Shown here: piece by piece, positions 23,780-35,400 of the stretch | Numbering within the stretch: position 1 is the stretch's first letter | Layout of the letters: each line of letters begins with the position of its first letter | Source of the DNA: Petrosia ficiformis | Lineage: Eukaryota; Porifera; Demospongiae; Haplosclerida; Petrosiidae | NCBI GenBank assembly: GCA_947044365.1 | Contig: OX345636.1 | Coordinates: 59,337,537 to 59,401,536, forward strand | Direction: 5' to 3' | Length of the DNA: 64,000 nt | Translations under genes and position numbers: made by a program | The notes under the pieces: model-generated | What the model was told of the DNA's origin: nothing | What the model saw: the letters and a program-made list of their open reading frames with translations, nothing else | Databases searched by the model: none

Positions 23780-24030
23780 ACAGAGAGAATTAGCAAGAGC
23801 TTGTAGGAGGACTATGGAGAGTCCAGAGCAACACTAAGTGTGACTGGAAGGTGATCAATTAAGATCTAGGAGGGGAAGAACATTAGAGATCCCAGATGAT
23901 CATGAAGCTGACAAAATGAGAGTAAGTAGACAAAGAGCAGTATAGAGACCCTAGTGCATCAAGAGACAAGACTGGAAGCAGAGAAAAGTAGATTTAGAAG
24001 AAAAGACATGCATGAAGAAAGTGGAGAGAA
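23780..24030 (+). pseudogene. Relic of an Arg/Glu-rich repeated-peptide ORF
   Basis: One frame stays coherent for about 80 codons despite several stops: RELARACRRTMESPEQH, LEGDQLRSRRGRTLEIPDD, HEADKMRVSRQRA. The repeating (R/E)SPEQ...LE...R pattern resembles the N-terminal peptide repeats of large transposon-associated proteins in animals, for example next to Helitron/PIF1-like helicases. At least one stop (TGA) fits decay of CGA. The identification is by memory of the pattern only. Confidence 0.3.
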
Positions 24031-24095
24031 CAAAAATATAATATTTATTATTAACATGGAATAAAAAGAGCATCATAATAATAGTAACTAAGTGA

Positions 24096-25540
24096 ATGCA
24101 AGGTGAGCTTAAGCTTATAACATAATATGTCTAAGGATCTTCAGCTTGTGTGGATATTCTCGCTTCTCTCTGATTGTTATCATATAGTACAGACTATAGC
24201 AGCATGTGTATACCAAATTAAAGTGCACGATGTAGGAATGCAGGCTCACAACCCACTACATATATATACAGCATGGTTAGGCACAGTGGTGTGGAAACAG
24301 CCAATCATACAGGACATTGTCCAATAAATCTAGTGAATATCCGGTAAATTGAAACCGAACTGTATACAAAGTATATGGAGGGCTGGACAAGAGTGGTGAA
24401 AATTGGTCAAAATTTCCGGTAGTTGGCTCAATGTTTCCACACCCCTCGTTAGGCATAAGAAAGTTTATGTGGATATAACCTGAGGCCCGTAAAATATATT
24501 CTATGATTTAGTGTATATGCAAAATGTACTTCTAACCACGTCAAACAGTTTCTATGGTAACACTATATATTATAGTTTATGTAATTATGTTTATGATTAT
24601 TATTACAAATTTTATAAGTTCATGAAGTATTTGTTTCCTCCAGATCTCTTTGAAAATATGCAAGATCAAGACTTACCAGGTATATGTTCTCAAAGTAAAA
24701 ATAGTTTTAAAACTATACAAAAAAAGAAACACTTTGTGGTGTATGAAGAGATAGTAATTCCGAATGATGTAGCTATTAATTTTGTAACTTTCATAATTAA
24801 GACATACAAGAAGGAACATAATTATTGATGTGATTATAGGATTATAAACGTTCTATTTTCCCCCTAGCATCAGATTCATCTTCAAACTCTGAGAGAAAGT
24901 GAGTCCACTTCTGTAAAAGTAACAACTGTTAATGAATGACACTAGAATGTATAACCTGAGAAAAATACAATCATGGCGGGAAAATGCAAAACCTTCTTCA
25001 TCATCACCATCAACCCACACCTCCCCTCAATCGAAAAGGAGGAGAATAGATGCAGATGGTAAGTATATTTTTTTTGTGTTGAAGTCATACCTCAAGTAAA
25101 TTAGTTGTATTATATGGTATTATTATGTGTGTATGTACATATAAATATGTAATGATATACACCACTGATAGAGAAGGGTTAGAGAAAGGAAAGAATTTGT
25201 TAACTTCAATATGTATTTCCTTTCTTGCATAATACAAATTAATGTTTTCACTTTCTCTGTTTCAGAAATCTATTCTATTGATGCCAGCAATAAGAGGAGT
25301 TTTAATAAATTTAGTGAATGGGCTGCAAATAATTTTTTCTTATTACAAGATCAAGATGAAAAAGTGATTGCAGCCATCAAGTGTAACTTAGTGATTGAAA
25401 ATGAGGAAGTGAATGAATTAAACCACTGGCCACAGTCTACGGGATGCACTGATTGTGCCTTTGATAGTAAGACATTAAAAGAAGATCTACAAAAAATTGA
25501 CTTGGGCAAATTGAAGAATGGAATCCCACCTTCAGTTTGA
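24096..25540 (+). CDS. Unrecognised small multi-exon gene (about 153 aa)
   Basis: Exons 24644-24679, 24868-24898, 24946-25058 and 25266-25540 join with matching phases. A 7-nt first exon ATGCAAG at 24096-24102 with donor GTGAGC fits the phase, giving 154 codons including TGA; this start is uncertain. Acceptors are strong (TTTGTTTCCTCCAG, TTTTCCCCCTAG, TTCTCTGTTTCAG). The N-terminal half is Ser/Pro rich with a basic cluster SKRRRID that could be a nuclear localisation signal. The C-terminal half (SFNKFSEWAANNFFLLQDQD onward) looks helical and compact. I do not recognise the family. Confidence 0.55.
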
Positions 25541-25709
25541 TGTGTTTATTGAACACTTGTTTTTAGCCATTTACTCTGATCACAATCCTCTTTAGACACC
25601 TTCTTTATGACCGATCGTAATAAAGGCACTTTCAGCAATCAATCAGAGATGGGAGGATGGTAGTACTAAAAACTATGTAAGGGTACTACTAGAAATAATT
25701 ACTTACAAG

Positions 25710-26234
25710 AATTTGTGTCTTCAACATGCACCCTTTGTGAATTTGTAAGTGAAACCATTTTTGATGGTGCATACATTATTTTATATAAACTGTACAAAAG
25801 GTGTAATCCACGGTCAGTTACTGAGAAAGGAGGAGCATATTGTCAAGTAAAAATAATGGAGGAAATTGATTTTACCAGTGGATCGCAGACTACAGAGGAA
25901 GAGAGAACCAGATTTACAATTGATAAATGTATTCTAAAGGTGTATATTGTATTTTTCCGTATTTCACTTAACTTTTTTGACACCTTTCAGGGACTACCTG
26001 ATTGTGTTTGCATGCTTCATAGTGAAGAAAAAACTATGGTGATTTTTTGTGCTGAGGTAAGTTATCATCATTGTTATACCATGTGAGGAGGGAGAGTAGT
26101 AGTCTCATCCCCAGCCCGCCATGCCCTTCAAGCAAAATATGCAGTGTGATGAATTTCTAGTCTTCTCTTTGTCGCAGAGTGCACATATTTACAATGTGAT
26201 GTCACATGATCAAACATTCTGTCAACTGCCATTG
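25710..26234 (+). CDS. Unrecognised exons with a PD...E motif
   Basis: Exon ends at 25939 (CTAAAG|GTGTAT), 25991-26056 and 26178-26234 are all phase 0 and join in frame. The second encodes GLPDCVCMLHSEEKTMVIFC followed by AE. P-D, a hydrophobic strand and a Glu recall the core of PD-(D/E)xK nucleases, but no Lys follows the Glu. The beginning of the first exon is not resolved, and no end was found. This could be the downstream part of the previous gene if that has an alternative end. Confidence 0.35.
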
Positions 26235-26421
26235 GTAAAGGATATCATATTTTTGTGTGAGAAGAGTGAATCTGGGGACGGGGTACATGATCTCTTGTTT
26301 TATCTTATGTTTTATAAGTGTCATTCTGTCCATTCATTCCTCAGCAAATTATCTATCTATTTAATTATCTATCTATATTTGTATCAATCTATATTTCTAT
26401 TCATCCAATATTCATACATTC

Positions 26422-26751
26422 TAGTGATTTAATGATAAAATATTTACTAATATTTCAGATGATTACTTTAGATATGTACCAATAACTGATACTGATCCAA
26501 TATTATATCTACATGTACCTAGTACGTACTGGTTTCTAATTCTTTCAACAAAAAAGATCATTTTCTCAATAATTCTGAGTATCATAAAAGCAATTACGTA
26601 CTGATGCTATGATCACAAGAAATTACATAATTGTTATATACACTTTTTATAATATCAATTACATCTTTCAGAATAACCGATACCGACACTAAAACTGATG
26701 GCCAATAACAATTGATGCACATTACCGAATCCTATTATCAGTGCATCACTT
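26422..26751. mobile_element. hAT-type MITE (copy 2) within a larger duplication
   Basis: Begins TAGTGATTTAATGATAA and ends TTATCAGTGCATCACTT. It matches 18850-19171 throughout. Its flanks are also the same as in copy 1 (ATACATTC, ATCCATTC), so this copy came with a segmental duplication covering roughly 18770-19500 and 26330-27080, not with a new insertion. Confidence 0.8.
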
Positions 26752-27085
26752 ATCCATTCATCCATCTATCCATCAATCCACCCATCCATGCATCCATTAA
26801 CTATCTACCCAGCCATTCATTCATCCATCCATCCATGAATCCATTAACTATCCACGCATCCATTTATCCATCCATCTATCTCTCTATCTGTCTTTCATCT
26901 ATCTATACATCTATCAATACATCTATCTACATGTCCACATGTATGTATGTTTATATATCTGTTACATGTAATTCAGTCAACTATCCACAATATTTTATTC
27001 ATTTATTCATCCTTTGATATCACATATAACCTATCTGTCTATCTATTCCTCAGATATATCTTCTCAATATAAATACATGATTACA
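26752..27085. repeat. ATCC/ATCT tract and duplicated tail
   Basis: Simple repeats like those at 19172-19450, then TTTATATAT, TTACATGTAATTCA and TCTCAATATAAA shared with 19400-19490. Confidence 0.8.
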
Positions 27086-27185
27086 CAAGTAATTCTATAA
27101 TAGAGTAATTTTATTGAGCCTTAATAACACGGTAGAGTTTTTTTAATTATCAATAACAATAATAAAATTATTATTAATAAAAACT

Positions 27186-27222
27186 GAACGTTTCGACCCG
27201 AAGGTCTTCTTCAGCAGTATAC
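27186..27222 (-). ncRNA. Hammerhead-like motif at the 3' side of the Penelope element (tentative)
   Basis: On the minus strand the sequence reads CTGAAGA, A, GACC-TTCG-GGTC, GAAAC. It resembles the hammerhead core CUGANGA / stem II / GAAA, with one extra nucleotide before stem II. Hammerhead motifs are known in Penelope elements. The insertion and the unclear stem III make this only a candidate relic. Confidence 0.25.
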
Positions 27223-27241
27223 AAAAACAAAACCAAATAGC

Positions 27242-28939
27242 CTATTTATATACGGACAGATAACAAGTGATGACATCATGACAGTACAAAGAGTGAGAAC
27301 AATGATGGTACAGGAATACAAAGGGTAGTACAGAAAAATAACAAGGTTTGACAATGATGGTACAAGAAAAGTAAACTATGACATGAAGGTTTAGATTAAG
27401 TCTGTGATGGTAAATAGAGTCCCAAGACGGATTAATGTGTACTCCAGGGTCTGTATTGATGGTGTCAGAAGTACTTTTTATTAAGATAGCTTCTCTGATC
27501 TTTCTTCTTCTCCAATTTTCTTCAACTGCTAAAACTTCACACCTGTCCCATAGAATACTGTGACCTGTAGAATGAACATGTACTGATATAGCATTGTTAT
27601 GATCTCCAATCTTGATAGCTCTTTTGTGTTCACTCATCCTGATCTTGAAAGTCCTTCCGGTTTCACCTATGTAAGTTCCACCACATTCACTATGAATGGC
27701 ATAAATGACCCCCGTCTTTTCAAAGGGTGGAATCGGTGTTTTGACTTGTGTCAACATATTCCCAAGTTTGCCTTTACTGGTAAAGGCAATTCTCACTGGT
27801 AGATGTTTACAAACTACATCAATATTCTCACTGAGTCCCGGAGTGTATGGCAACACAAGGGTCTTAATCTCTTCATTAGTTCCCTTTTCCCCATGATCTT
27901 GTTTGGGGCATGTGCCGGTCTTCTTCCTCAGTGCTGCCTGGACTTTCTGTCTTGGGTAGCCATTGTCCATAAAGATATTCTTTAACTTTTTTCTCTCATC
28001 ACTCTCCATTCTATCATCTCCACAGATCTTCTCAGCCCTAGATCTAAGTGTTTTGATGATCCCCATTTTCACTCTGGGGTGATGGCTAGATCTATAGTTG
28101 AGATACCTGTTGGTGTTTGTAGGTTTCCGGTAGATGTCAGTTGTGAGTCTGTTATCTTTCCTCTCAACTAGTACATCTAGAAAGGGTAACTTACCACTTA
28201 CCTCTTCCTCCATTGTGAAGTCTATTCTTGTGTGAAGTCCATTAAGATGTTCCAAGAACTCACCAAGGTGGTTTTCTCCATGTTGCCACACCACAAACGT
28301 ATCATCGACATACCTTAGCCACAGTTTTGGTGGTAAATCACATGTGACTAAAGCTGTTCCTTCAAAGTCCTCCATAAAGATGTTAGCAACAACTGGAGAC
28401 AACGGAGACCCCATGGCGGTACCATCTTTCTGCTCATAAAAACAGTCATTAAACCTAAAGAAAGTGGATCTGAGACAAAGATTAGTTAAATCACAAATCT
28501 CATCAATTGTTAAGGTGGTTCTCTCATCTAAAGTGTCATCTACATCATCAATAGGCACCATGGTGAAAAGACTTTTAACATCAAAGCTAACTAGTCTGTC
28601 CACCTCTTGCAATTCTATCTCCGATATCCTCTCAACAAAATGAGACGAGTTACGGATATATGAATTGGTTTTGCCTACAATTGGTGACAAAATACGGCAA
28701 AGTTCTTTTGCCAACTGGTAGGTTGGAGACCCAATTGTACTAACAATAGGTCTGAGAGGTATACCGGCTTTATGCACCTTAGGTAGTCCATATATCTGGG
28801 GACATTTAGATTGTTGGGGTGTTAAGCGTTTCCTTAGGGGGGTGGGTAGGCTACTATTCCTTTCTAACCTAATAAGGGTGTCCTTAACCTTTTTCTCTAT
28901 TATTGCTAGTACCAGTTCATTATTTATAATACACATTTT
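27242..28939 (-). mobile_element. Penelope-like element: reverse transcriptase with GIY-YIG endonuclease, 5' truncated
   Basis: An open frame runs from upstream of 28972 to a stop at 27242. The first ATG is at about 28939. Counting residues from 28972: template-binding segment YGLPKVHKAGIPLRPIVS (61-78), FDVKSLF (130-136), GSPLSPVVANIFM (188-200), catalytic YVDD (221-224), then a linker and a C-terminal GIY-YIG module (GVIYAIHSECGGTYIGETGR, 421-440) with a basic helix and a distal Glu. RT joined to C-terminal GIY-YIG defines canonical Penelope elements, which prime reverse transcription from a nick. Full-length proteins are longer at the N-terminus; here the coding start is lost. The last 50 or so residues look like read-through of the 3' region. 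Confidence 0.93.
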
Positions 28940-28989
28940 GTGTCTTGAAAAATGAATTGCCTTGAAATTCAATTTTGTTGATATTAATA

Positions 28990-29216
28990 ATAATTATTTA
29001 TTATAATTATTAAACCATAACTTAGATGTTCCAGTAAATGACCATTTTGTAGGGTATACATACCGGCATACTCCTCTATCTTCCTGGCATGGCCGTGAAG
29101 AACTCCATTCATTACTCAGGTCAAAGTTCATGGGAAATAAATTAGTATACTCGTATCAAGTGTGGTCAAATCAGGAGTGAGGTCCTGGATAATGTCATCT
29201 TTCTCTGTTTCAGTAG
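28990..29216 (-). pseudogene. Exon-like minus-strand relic upstream of the Penelope element
   Basis: Acceptor TTTACAG at 29217 opens a frame TETEKDDIIQDLTPDLTTLD that stops at about 29130. A shifted frame continues SNEWSSSRPCQEDRG and YVYPTKWSFTGTSKLW to about 28990. It may be the remains of a host exon next to which the retroelement landed. Product not recognised. Confidence 0.3.
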
Positions 29217-30394
29217 CTGTAAATGTACATGAATATCCAAAATGACAACTATCTGTCTAGAAGCTTAAGATAATTATGATATATTTATAAATTAGTACAT
29301 GTATCCAAATATTAATTTTTAGGGGCTTTACTAGGGTATTATATTACCTTTTTGCTTCTTACTGCTTTTTATCTGTTGTCTCTAATATAAGAAAAAATGA
29401 CTAGTTCTTATGTACATGTATATTGTCACTTGTGACTGTCAAGTGTTTGTACCGTAATTCAGTAAAATTACGTACTATAAAAACAGTATGCGTACGAAAT
29501 TTAAAAATTTGAAAATTAATGGGTACTCGGAAGTAAACGGTTTTCATAAATAATAACGTACGCACGTATGAAAAGTTATACATACGAAAAATAAGAATTC
29601 GAAATATTTTAGAGATGAAATATTCCTGATTTACGGTATATAAACATTCCTTAAATTTGTATTTATTATTGTGACTGTTAAGTGTCTACATACAAGAATA
29701 ATAAAAAACAGTTTCAATAAAATGAAAGAAGATGTAGGGATGTCAAAACCCAAAAAGCATGCAAACAAGGTTGGGAAGCTAACATAGGACCCAAAATCAC
29801 TTCCATATAGCCCCACATAAGTACTTGCACTGCTATAAAACAAAATATGAAGAGCTGTACTTACATGTATGTAGGGAGGGTTATATGGAAGTGATTTTTG
29901 GTCCTATGTTAGCTTCCCAACCTTGTCCGAGTACATGAATGTGCATGCGTAATTAAATTCCTCTTAAGAAAATGGCGTCCAATTTGAGATAAAATCTTTG
30001 TAGTCATTGAGACTGTCTTTCATAGTATCTGTAGATATCATATCAATACTTGTAGACCAGAATTTACTATAAATGCGACCAGAATGGTGCTAGAATCATT
30101 GTGATATTTCAACAAAAAAAAAATAATTTGTCTGAAAAATAAATTAAAAAATAATAATAATATGAAAATTTCGCCAGTTTTGCCACTTGCCGGTTCTCTA
30201 CCATAACGACAATCTTTGGCCATTTAGAAGATGTTGGTAGTCATAAAAACACTAGATATGAACAGGTATGTGTGTATTAAAACCTATCTGTATATATTAC
30301 CAGAGATTTCAGGTCATCACTTGCAATTGAAATGTACATGTATGGGCAGCCATTTTTTTCCATGCCATCCCTACATAGAGAGTACTACCGTACT
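29217..30394. other. Non-coding region with inverted copies
   Basis: No exon is supported. A segment at about 29730-29810 (CAAGGTTGGGAAGCTAACAT, CACTTCCATATA) returns inverted at 29877-29930. One diverged unit of the 52-bp repeat lies at 29633-29690. Confidence 0.45.
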
Positions 30395-30625
30395 CTCTGA
30401 TAAACATTCCTCAAATTTGTATTTATTATTGTGACTGTTAAGTGTATGTATATAAACATTCCTTAAATTTTTATTTATTATTGTGACTGTTAAGTGTCTG
30501 TATATAAACATTCCTTAAATTTTTATTTATTATTGTGACTGTTAAGTGTCTGTATATAAACATTCCTTAAATTTGTATTTATTATTGTGACTGTTAAGTG
30601 TATGTATATAAACATTCCTTAAGGC
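30395..30625. repeat. 52-bp tandem repeat, about 4 copies
   Basis: Unit: TATATAAACATTCCTTAAAT, TTTTATTTATTATTGTGACT, GTTAAGTGTCTG. Starts at 30449, 30501, 30553 and 30605 give a strict 52-bp period. Confidence 0.92.
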
Positions 30626-32643
30626 TATTATATTCCATATTTACTTGGGTTAGATAAAGTACTGACTGCTATTCATCCACACATCCAATCACTCATATAT
30701 CATTCCATTCAAGTTTCCATCATCTTCCATCTACAAGTGTATTTAAATACATTTCTAGATGTACATTGCACATATAAGAATGTAATTGAAAAGCAATTAA
30801 AGTTAATATAATCTACTTTACATTTGTTATATATAGGCAAAGTAATACACACACCATAAAACTATTGACAAGACAATGTGATAAACTATACAGCTTAGAA
30901 CTAACTTAGAACTGAATAAAATCATGAATATGATACATTTTATAGGTAACCATTATTAGGACATCATAGTTGATAACAGTTACGTAATACCACAATTACA
31001 CTGTAGAAATCATATTTCATGAGAGGATGAATGTTTGAATAGCCAGATGGGATGATTTGGTGGATTAATAAGTTAATGAATGCAATCATGATCATCACAA
31101 ATGTGATTGAAAAAGAAGAATTATTAAAAATATATACTCATGATGATTATAATTATAATATAGTATAAAAAGAGTACTTGGAGGATATTTGTCACTTTTT
31201 TCATTTGATATGTTGAGCTAAAAATTGACCTTCATGGTAGAATGCTTAGAGTTAGTGCTCAATGTTGCAGCAGCCACTACCTCAAATAATTCATTACTTT
31301 ATTGAGCAAGCAACGTTAATGAGGTATCATTCTTTGAGCATGATATAACCATGACTATATCTATATTTATATATAATATCATAAAACAACACCACACTCT
31401 GACTCATGTTGTGTAATATACGTATAAGACATGGGTTGGGGGTGATGTAGTATGAATATTAATGAAGTGCTATTGTTTCAGCATGATCCTTTTTCGAAAG
31501 GGATGTAGTTATGGCACTTGTCTATTCCTGATGAGCTGATCCATCACTGAAACGAATGTAGTAAGGATAGCCCTTATTAGTCTAGTTTAAGGTTCAAGGG
31601 CTGTTTGTTATCATTAACCTGTATGTGGTTTTCCTAGTAATTTTTAACTTTGAGAATAATTGCTTTCAGAATATGAGTATATAGACTGACACATTAATTA
31701 TATTCATTATTAGATAAACAAGGGTGTGGCGGTAAAGATATTCCAATCAATTTAAATTGACCAACAGTGGGATGAACAAAAACGTAATATTAACACAGAA
31801 CAAGTCACCTGACTAATCAGGTGATGCATACTGAGAGTAATTTAATTATGCAGTCAAGGTTAGGGACACACTCAGTACATTCTTTTCCTGTGCAAATAGG
31901 CAGTGCCATTGTGCATATTCAATACCTTTAATCTTTATTGGTCCCATTCTTGTACTATATGCACATATCTAATATTATTCACCTAACCAGTGTCTACATG
32001 TTATTAATAGTACATTAAGTATTATTGTTTATAATATAAAATTGCTATTGATTTGTTCCTATAATTAGTTCATTACATGTCAAAACTAAGTACATGTAGA
32101 TTGGAATAAAGATGTCTAATATGAGGTGAGTGGAGATAAGGAGAACTGAATATCATTTATAGTATTGCCCGAACTTAACACCAATAAATTCATTTTACAA
32201 TAAACTTCATCAACACACACACACACACACACACACACCTACATGTACATGTAGCAGTGTCAATTGCGACTAGACTCTCCTGCTATCCAGTTGTCTATAG
32301 GGGAAAGACTGGCTCTCCAGACTGCCATTAGGTGTACAATAAAGTATACAGGTACACCATTAATGAAAATATCACCTCCATTTTAAAATTTAATTAAAGA
32401 TTAGATTTTAATTAGAGCTACAATAAAGTAGAATATAGACAGTGGTATTCTTTGATTTCACCTTGTGTGATCACATATGTCTATATTATGAGGTGAGCGC
32501 AGAAAAGGAGAACAATTGAAATACTGAATATCATTTATAGTATTGCCTAAACTTAACACCGATAAATTCATTTTACAATAAAATTCATCAATTTTATCTG
32601 TATAGGATCACATTACAATAGATGGGATAACTAGGAACGGTCA
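30626..32643. other. Intergenic, AT-rich
   Basis: No gene is seen. A (CA)n microsatellite lies at about 32212-32239. Segments around 32100-32210 and 32485-32590 are diverged direct copies (AATATCATTTATAGTATTGC, then ACTTAACACC and ATAAATTCATTTTACAATAA). Confidence 0.5.
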
Positions 32644-32793
32644 TTGACAAAAGATAAAAACGCAGGCCTTTTAATTGTCAACACTATCAAAATATTAGGG
32701 TCTATAGGCCATGGGTTACATCCTCATATACCTCTGAATGCCAGCAGGTTGGTATATCTGGTATATATACCACCAACTAGCCATATGGTTTAT

Positions 32794-33045
32794 ATGATAT
32801 TTAGTTACTATGATTTAAAATTTGAATATTTGATGAGGTGTAACCACATCAAATGGTTGCCATGGGAGCATAGTATGATTGAGGAAGTTGAACACAGGAT
32901 GAATGGTAAACAAGACACAAGTGTCACAGTAGAAAGTTGGAACAAAAGAATACCAGCCATGACTATGTACGAGAAGAAAATATCACGCAAAAAGTTACTT
33001 TCTGAAAACATCAGGACTGATATTGCACAAGTGGGCAAGACATGA
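32794..33045 (+). CDS. Unrecognised ORF family, copy 1
   Basis: After an acceptor-like ATATTTAG, a frame of about 83 codons starts YYDLKFEYLMRCNHIKWLPW, continues EHSMIEEVEHR and a Lys-rich tail, and ends in TGA. It shares the pattern Y-x-D-x-KFE ... NHIK-x-L-x-WEH with the ORF at 36220. The open frame extends upstream to 32644, but that part looks non-coding. Probably an exon of a mobile or multicopy gene; function unknown. Confidence 0.4.
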   Translation: MIFSYYDLKFEYLMRCNHIKWLPWEHSMIEEVEHRMNGKQDTSVTVESWNKRIPAMTMYEKKISRKKLLSENIRTDIAQVGKT

Positions 33046-33510
33046 CTTCAAAATCATGTTTATAGGGAAACAAACCACAAAGTACACATATCACATTTAT
33101 ACACTGTTGGAAGCTGTTAAACTTAGCAGTTTCATTAATTAAAAAAGTTAACATATTGTATCTATAATTATAATAATAATTATATATATGTATATATACG
33201 TATACTTACAGTTGTTTGAATCCAGATGTAACCCTCTGCGTAAATACAAGTATAGTCAATATCACAATCACCCCATCTTTAATTAATTAATAAAAAAACA
33301 AATTATATACATAATATATACGTTGTATACGTTTGCAAAGTGGGCGGCACCGCCAGACTACATTGTATCATAGATTATATAGACTATACAATCTATGATT
33401 GTATATACATGTACTTGTACCACCCCCTTTCTACGTATATACATATCTTCAGTTTCGCCTAGCCTGGAGACCACGCCCTATCCCGCACGCAAAATGGTGT
33501 CTGGTGGTTT

Positions 33511-33627
33511 CAGTTCCGTTGACACAATTATTCCGTTCCGTAACCACACCCTTCATAATTATAATAGTACATAATTTTATATGGAGGGTGTGGTTACGGA
33601 ACGGCAATAATTGTGTCAACGGAACTG
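33511..33627. repeat. Foldback element with 42-bp arms
   Basis: Arms begin CAGTTCCGTTGACACAATTA and CCGTAACCACACCCT and return inverted, ending AACGGAACTG. The 117-bp element has a short AT-rich centre. No clear target duplication. Confidence 0.85.
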
Positions 33628-33700
33628 CCTCTGTATCAGCTCGATATCATATATAATCTATATGGTCACGTTATGAAAAGTTTTTAAATTAACTTATTTA

Positions 33701-34117
33701 TTAAGGTAATCGTGGGTAACTCCGGACACGCCCAAACTTCGGACAGTTTTACCTATTTCGTACTCGTTCTCAACAAAGAGCAGCATTACAACTACAATAG
33801 TTCTACTATCACTAGCTACACACATATGCTTGAAAATGAGCATGATACAATGAGTATCCAACACATTATTATTCACAAATATGCGATTCACACTAATAAG
33901 TAGTAGTGCTACTACCCGTTAGTGTGAATCGCGTATTTGTGATTTAAATGATGTATTGGATACTCATTTTATCATGCTCATTTTCAAGCATATGTGTGTA
34001 GCTAGTGACAGTACAACTATTGTAGCTGTAATGCTGCTCTTTGTTGAGAACGAGTACGAAATAGGTAAAAACTGTCCGAAGTTTGGGCGTGTCCGGAGTT
34101 ACCCCAAATTACCTTAA
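33701..34117. mobile_element. Near-perfect 400-bp palindrome bounded by TTAA
   Basis: Both arms are about 200 bp and nearly identical when inverted. Each outer end reads TTAA-GGTAAT (33701) or ATTACC-TTAA (34114). Inside are GGGTAACTCCGGACACGCCC and its inverse. TTAA target sites are typical of piggyBac-type transposition, so a non-autonomous element of that kind is plausible. A 13-bp direct repeat GTCACGTTATGAA lies outside on both sides (33665 and 34120). Antisense ORF pairs here are symmetry artefacts. Confidence 0.8.
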
Positions 34118-34265
34118 TTGTCACGTTATGAAGTAATAAGAAGTGTAAAGACGAGGCAAATGGGCCTCGTCAATAGCTACAACAATAATTCTCTCAGTCC
34201 AAATTTTAGAAACAAGCATACTCCTCCAGCTTGCTGACAATAACCTCTGGACTACCATAAACTTA

Positions 34266-34347
34266 GTCTCGCGGGCCACGACCTAATCCGAACGAGGTTA
34301 TGAGGAAACGTTTCCTCGTAACCTCGATCTGATTAGGCTCGCGAGAC
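34266..34347. repeat. Foldback hairpin (GTCTCGCG family)
   Basis: GTCTCGCG and CCTAAT(C) on the left pair with GATTAGG and CGCGAGAC on the right; GAGGTTATGAGGAAAC pairs with GTTTCCTCGTAACCTC. Related TAGTCTCGC starts occur at 34818 and 37027. Confidence 0.7.
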
Positions 34348-35400
34348 AACCATAAACTATAAACTAGTGTTATGTGACCAGCACAAATTGCCTAATCACT
34401 TTCTGGTCTTGCTGCTCTTCACCAATGAATGTTGCATTGATCCCTTTTCTCTTCATCAGCACCATTTGATGCTGGCTTCATTATGGCAACAAGCAGAGAT
34501 ATTAGAAGGACTATTGGAGATGTTCTCAGTCCAAGATACACAGATAACCAAGGCAATGATTGGTAAATCATAGAGGCAATGATTGGTAAATCATAGATTT
34601 ACCGAAGCTAGTCGGTAGGTCCACCAGAACATCGCTACCCAACAATACAGAACATATCGCTTCAGTCTGTTTCTTCTTTAGCAAATTTAGAGAAATCAGC
34701 AAATGTAGCATCCATTTGCCAGAGTTTACACACTTATTATAATTACTATTTTCATAACAAAAATTGTGGAGAAAAACATGACCATGACTCTTAGCTAGCG
34801 ATAGCTGATACCAGGCCTAGTCTCGCCAGGCCAGCCCCTCACACGCTGTTAAGCGGGAAGGGCCTGGTATAGTATCGCAAGGCCAGCCTCTCACACGCTA
34901 CGCAAAGGAACATATCAACAACTATCATCAGACATCACCGTGGATAGTTGGGGTTTCTCCTTTAATTTATAGATGGTGTCTGTGTGTTTGCCAAATAATT
35001 TTGGAAAGAGCCTCTGTTTCAGCACAGGATTTTCCGATGTGCACAATGGCGTACCCACATTTGTGAATTTTTTTCTTTTTTTTTTCTTTACTGCAATATT
35101 CTTAGTATAAAGTTTCTATAAATAAATAAAAAATAAAATAAAATAAAACTTTAATAATTTTTGCATTATAGCTCCATAGTTTTATTGACAGCTATAATGC
35201 AAACATTATTCTTAATATTCTGTCATTACTACCACTTAACCCTTTGTTTGACTTACCTTAAAGTTTACGCCCATAATAACATAGACACGGCTGGTATTCT
35301 AGCTTTCCACTCTCACACTTGTGTCTTGTTTAGCATTCATCCTGCGTTCAACTTCCTCAATCATATATATGTATATATATAATTATATATATATATATAC

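Noticed and set aside
27599..27985. Three + strand ORFs of 60-67 codons
   Set aside because: Antisense shadows of the Penelope GIY-YIG region.
32808..33038. 76-codon minus-strand ORF
   Set aside because: Antisense to the KFE...NHIK ORF, which has a recognisable repeated motif.
33694..33903. Two ORFs of 63-65 codons on opposite strands
   Set aside because: They lie in the near-perfect palindrome, where symmetry creates paired frames; no protein features.
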